This document shows positions 13,952 through 15,656 of a stretch of 15,656 nt of DNA, piece after piece. The notes under the pieces were generated by a model. That model had not been told where the DNA came from and did no database searches. It saw only the letters and a list, made by a program, of their open reading frames with translations. The stretch's first letter is position 1. Each line of letters opens with the position of its first letter. The DNA is taken from NCBI GenBank assembly GCA_937901525.1, contig CALDHX010000093.1, positions 1 through 15,656 on the forward strand. Reading direction: 5' to 3'. Position numbers and translations under genes: made by a program. This stretch comes from an uncultured Bacteroidales bacterium. GTDB taxonomy: Bacteria > Bacteroidota > Bacteroidia > Bacteroidales > P3.

Positions 13952-15598
13952 ATGAAAAGATTATTATTATTTTATTTTTTATTTAGCAGTTTGCTAACTT
14001 TTGCTCAAAACGACACTTTGAGAATAGCCACAACCAAGACAGGACAAACTCTTGCCCTTATTAATTATTTCTACACCGACACAACTAACCTTGAACGCAT
14101 AAGTGAAAAAGGAATAATTGCAATGTTAAAAGAGCTTGACCCTCATTCTGTATTTATTACCAAAGATGAAGTTAAGAAAATGAACGAACCATTAGAAGGT
14201 AATTTTGACGGGATTGGTGTTAGCTTTCAACTTATGAACGATAGCATTCATGTTGTAGAAGTAATAGCAGGAGGACCTGCCGAAAAAGTAGGAATGTTTG
14301 CAGGAGATATAATAATAAAAGTGGACAACAAGCCTGCGACAGGAGATAGCATAAAAAATGATTGGGTTTTCAAAAATCTAAGAGGAGAAAAAGGCTCCAA
14401 GGTAAAAGTAAGTGTAAAAAGAGCCAACAGAAAAGACCCAATAGTATTTAATATCACAAGAGATAAAATACCTATTCATTCAATTGACACATGGTTTATG
14501 TTAGATGATTCAATAGGATATTTACGATTAAATCGTTTTGCTCAAACTTCCACAGAAGAATTTACCGATGCAATAAAACAACTAAAAAAAGAAGGAATGA
14601 AAGACCTCATCTTTGACCTTAGAAGCAATGGAGGAGGATATTTAAACATAGCCTTTGAAATTGGCGATCATTTCCTACCTGGCAATAAGACCATTGTTTA
14701 CACCGAAGGGCTACATTCTCCAAAACAAACCTATGATGCAGCAAAAAAAGGAATATACGAAGAAGGACGATTAATCATATTAGTAGATGAATACACAGCC
14801 TCGGCCTCAGAAATTGTAAGTGGAGCTGTTCAAGATTGGAAAAGAGGATTAATTCTTGGGCAAAGAACATTTGGAAAAGGATTAGTTCAAAGACCATTTA
14901 CCTTAGAAGATCAATCCCAAATAAGACTTACAACTTCAAGATACTATACACCAAAAGGTCGTTGCATTCAAAAACCTTATGAATTATATGAAAAAGAAAA
15001 CGATACTATTGAATATGGTATAATGCCTGATATAATTATTCCACAAGACACTTCAAGAGCAAGTGATTATTTAATCAATCTACGTTCAAAGAGTTTATTT
15101 AACAATTACACATTGAATTGGGTTGAAAAAAATCGTGAAGAATTTCTAAAAAAAGCACCTGATTTCTCTACTTTTGAAAAAGAATATGACAAATTGAACC
15201 TTCTAAAAGATTTTGAAGCTTATGCAGAAAAAGAAGGTGTAAGAAGAAATGAAATCAAGAAAGAATGGGTTAATCAAATCGTTATTGACTATTTGAAAAA
15301 CGAAATTACCGACAGCACAGCCGTTCAATATGACTCTTACGAAGATTATGCAAAATCGCTTACAAATAAAGACAAATTAGTAAAAGAGATAGTAGAGAAT
15401 GCAAAAAAAGAAGATAAAAAAATGGAGAAGATGAATAAAGAATCAGAAAAATACATTGAATCCACTCTAAAAGCTCTGATAGCAAGAAATCTTTATGGCA
15501 TAAAATACTACTATATGTGCGTAAAAGAAAACGATAACGAATTGCAAAAAGCAATAGAAATACTTAAAAACGGAGAATACGAAAAAGCAATAGAATAA
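13952..15598 (+). CDS. Secreted C-terminal processing peptidase (PDZ, peptidase S41)
   Basis: A 548-residue protease of the CtpA/Prc family that cleaves envelope proteins from their C-terminal ends. Residues 1-19 are a signal peptide (MKRLLLFYFLFSSLLTFAQ). A short helical segment is followed by a PDZ domain (about 78-170, with the NFDGIGVSF and GGPAEKVGMFAGDII loops) that recognises substrate termini, then the S41 core with DLRSNGGGYL. The Ser-Lys dyad is Ser284 in YTASASEIVSG and Lys309 in RTFGKGLVQ; their spacing of 25 and Gln313 match known members. The C-terminal ~180 residues are charged and mainly helical. The ATG at 13952 starts directly with the signal peptide. It reads divergently from lepB and the gene appears complete. 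Confidence 0.95.
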   Translation: MKRLLLFYFLFSSLLTFAQNDTLRIATTKTGQTLALINYFYTDTTNLERISEKGIIAMLKELDPHSVFITKDEVKKMNEPLEGNFDGIGVSFQLMNDSIHVVEVIAGGPAEKVGMFAGDIIIKVDNKPATGDSIKNDWVFKNLRGEKGSKVKVSVKRANRKDPIVFNITRDKIPIHSIDTWFMLDDSIGYLRLNRFAQTSTEEFTDAIKQLKKEGMKDLIFDLRSNGGGYLNIAFEIGDHFLPGNKTIVYTEGLHSPKQTYDAAKKGIYEEGRLIILVDEYTASASEIVSGAVQDWKRGLILGQRTFGKGLVQRPFTLEDQSQIRLTTSRYYTPKGRCIQKPYELYEKENDTIEYGIMPDIIIPQDTSRASDYLINLRSKSLFNNYTLNWVEKNREEFLKKAPDFSTFEKEYDKLNLLKDFEAYAEKEGVRRNEIKKEWVNQIVIDYLKNEITDSTAVQYDSYEDYAKSLTNKDKLVKEIVENAKKEDKKMEKMNKESEKYIESTLKALIARNLYGIKYYYMCVKENDNELQKAIEILKNGEYEKAIE

Positions 15599-15600
15599 AA

Positions 15601-15627
15601 GCAAAGAAAAAAATAAAAAAAGCAAAG
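15601..15627. repeat. Second locus of the A-rich 21-bp repeat
   Basis: GCAAAG occurs at 15601-15606 and 15622-15627, 21 bp apart, with A-runs between them. The unit and period match the array at 2294-2361, so it is probably a dispersed intergenic repeat of this genome. It starts two bases after the stop codon of the S41 gene. Confidence 0.6.
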
Positions 15628-15656
15628 AAAAAAAATTTTTTTTCTTTGCTTTTTTT
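15615..15656. terminator. Perfect palindrome, possible bidirectional terminator
   Basis: A 42-bp perfect palindrome with 21-nt arms centred between 15635 and 15636. The core is GCAAAG then eight A, followed by eight T and CTTTGC, flanked by A and T runs. Read in either direction it gives a hairpin followed by T residues, as expected for an intrinsic terminator after the S41 gene. It reaches the window edge and may extend further. Confidence 0.6.

Overview
The window looks like a chromosomal segment from a low-GC member of the Bacteroidetes, probably Bacteroidales. Three things point there: promoters of the TTTG-N19-TAnnTTTG type, a secreted BspA-type leucine-rich-repeat protein, and Bacteroidetes-style long forms of signal peptidase I and an S41 processing protease. 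Most genes are strongly A/T-biased. No rRNA, tRNA, CRISPR array, transposase or integrase was found.

Layout. 1-2238 (minus) is the N-terminal 746 codons of a secreted BspA-like LRR protein that runs off the left edge; its promoter is at 2267-2297. 2239-2650 is gene-free and repeat-rich: phased A-tracts with a 21-bp period, a second and unrelated 21-bp tandem repeat, and AT-only sequence. 2651-6998 (plus) is a tight housekeeping operon: dihydrouridine synthase (dusB-like), uvrB (11-nt overlap) and mnmE (12-nt gap). 6999-7216 is a richer-GC noncoding stretch after mnmE. 7217-11037 (minus) is an accessory three-gene operon: a DUF3800-type protein, a second DUF3800-like protein, and a two-domain protein whose C-terminal half is an agmatine/peptidyl-arginine deiminase-like pentein. 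11038-11510 holds two strong Bacteroidetes promoters, each followed by a copy of the same ~45-bp leader, and the terminator of the next operon. 11511-13882 (minus) is lepB followed 2 nt later by a degenerate OmpR-type response regulator. 13952-15598 (plus) is a secreted PDZ/S41 C-terminal processing peptidase. The right edge carries the same A-rich 21-bp repeat and a perfect palindrome.

How the genes relate. dusB, uvrB and mnmE are core tRNA-modification and DNA-repair genes. lepB and the S41 protease act at the cell envelope. The accessory operon does not fit its neighbours. It pairs two putative RNase-H-like DUF3800 proteins with a pentein hydrolase that carries an N-terminal domain resembling the methylpurine-DNA-glycosylase fold. 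It sits just after mnmE, whose 3' end is a known integration target in other bacteria, and it is driven by duplicated promoter-leader modules. This is the best candidate for an undescribed system, possibly anti-phage or nucleic-acid-directed; that function is inference only.
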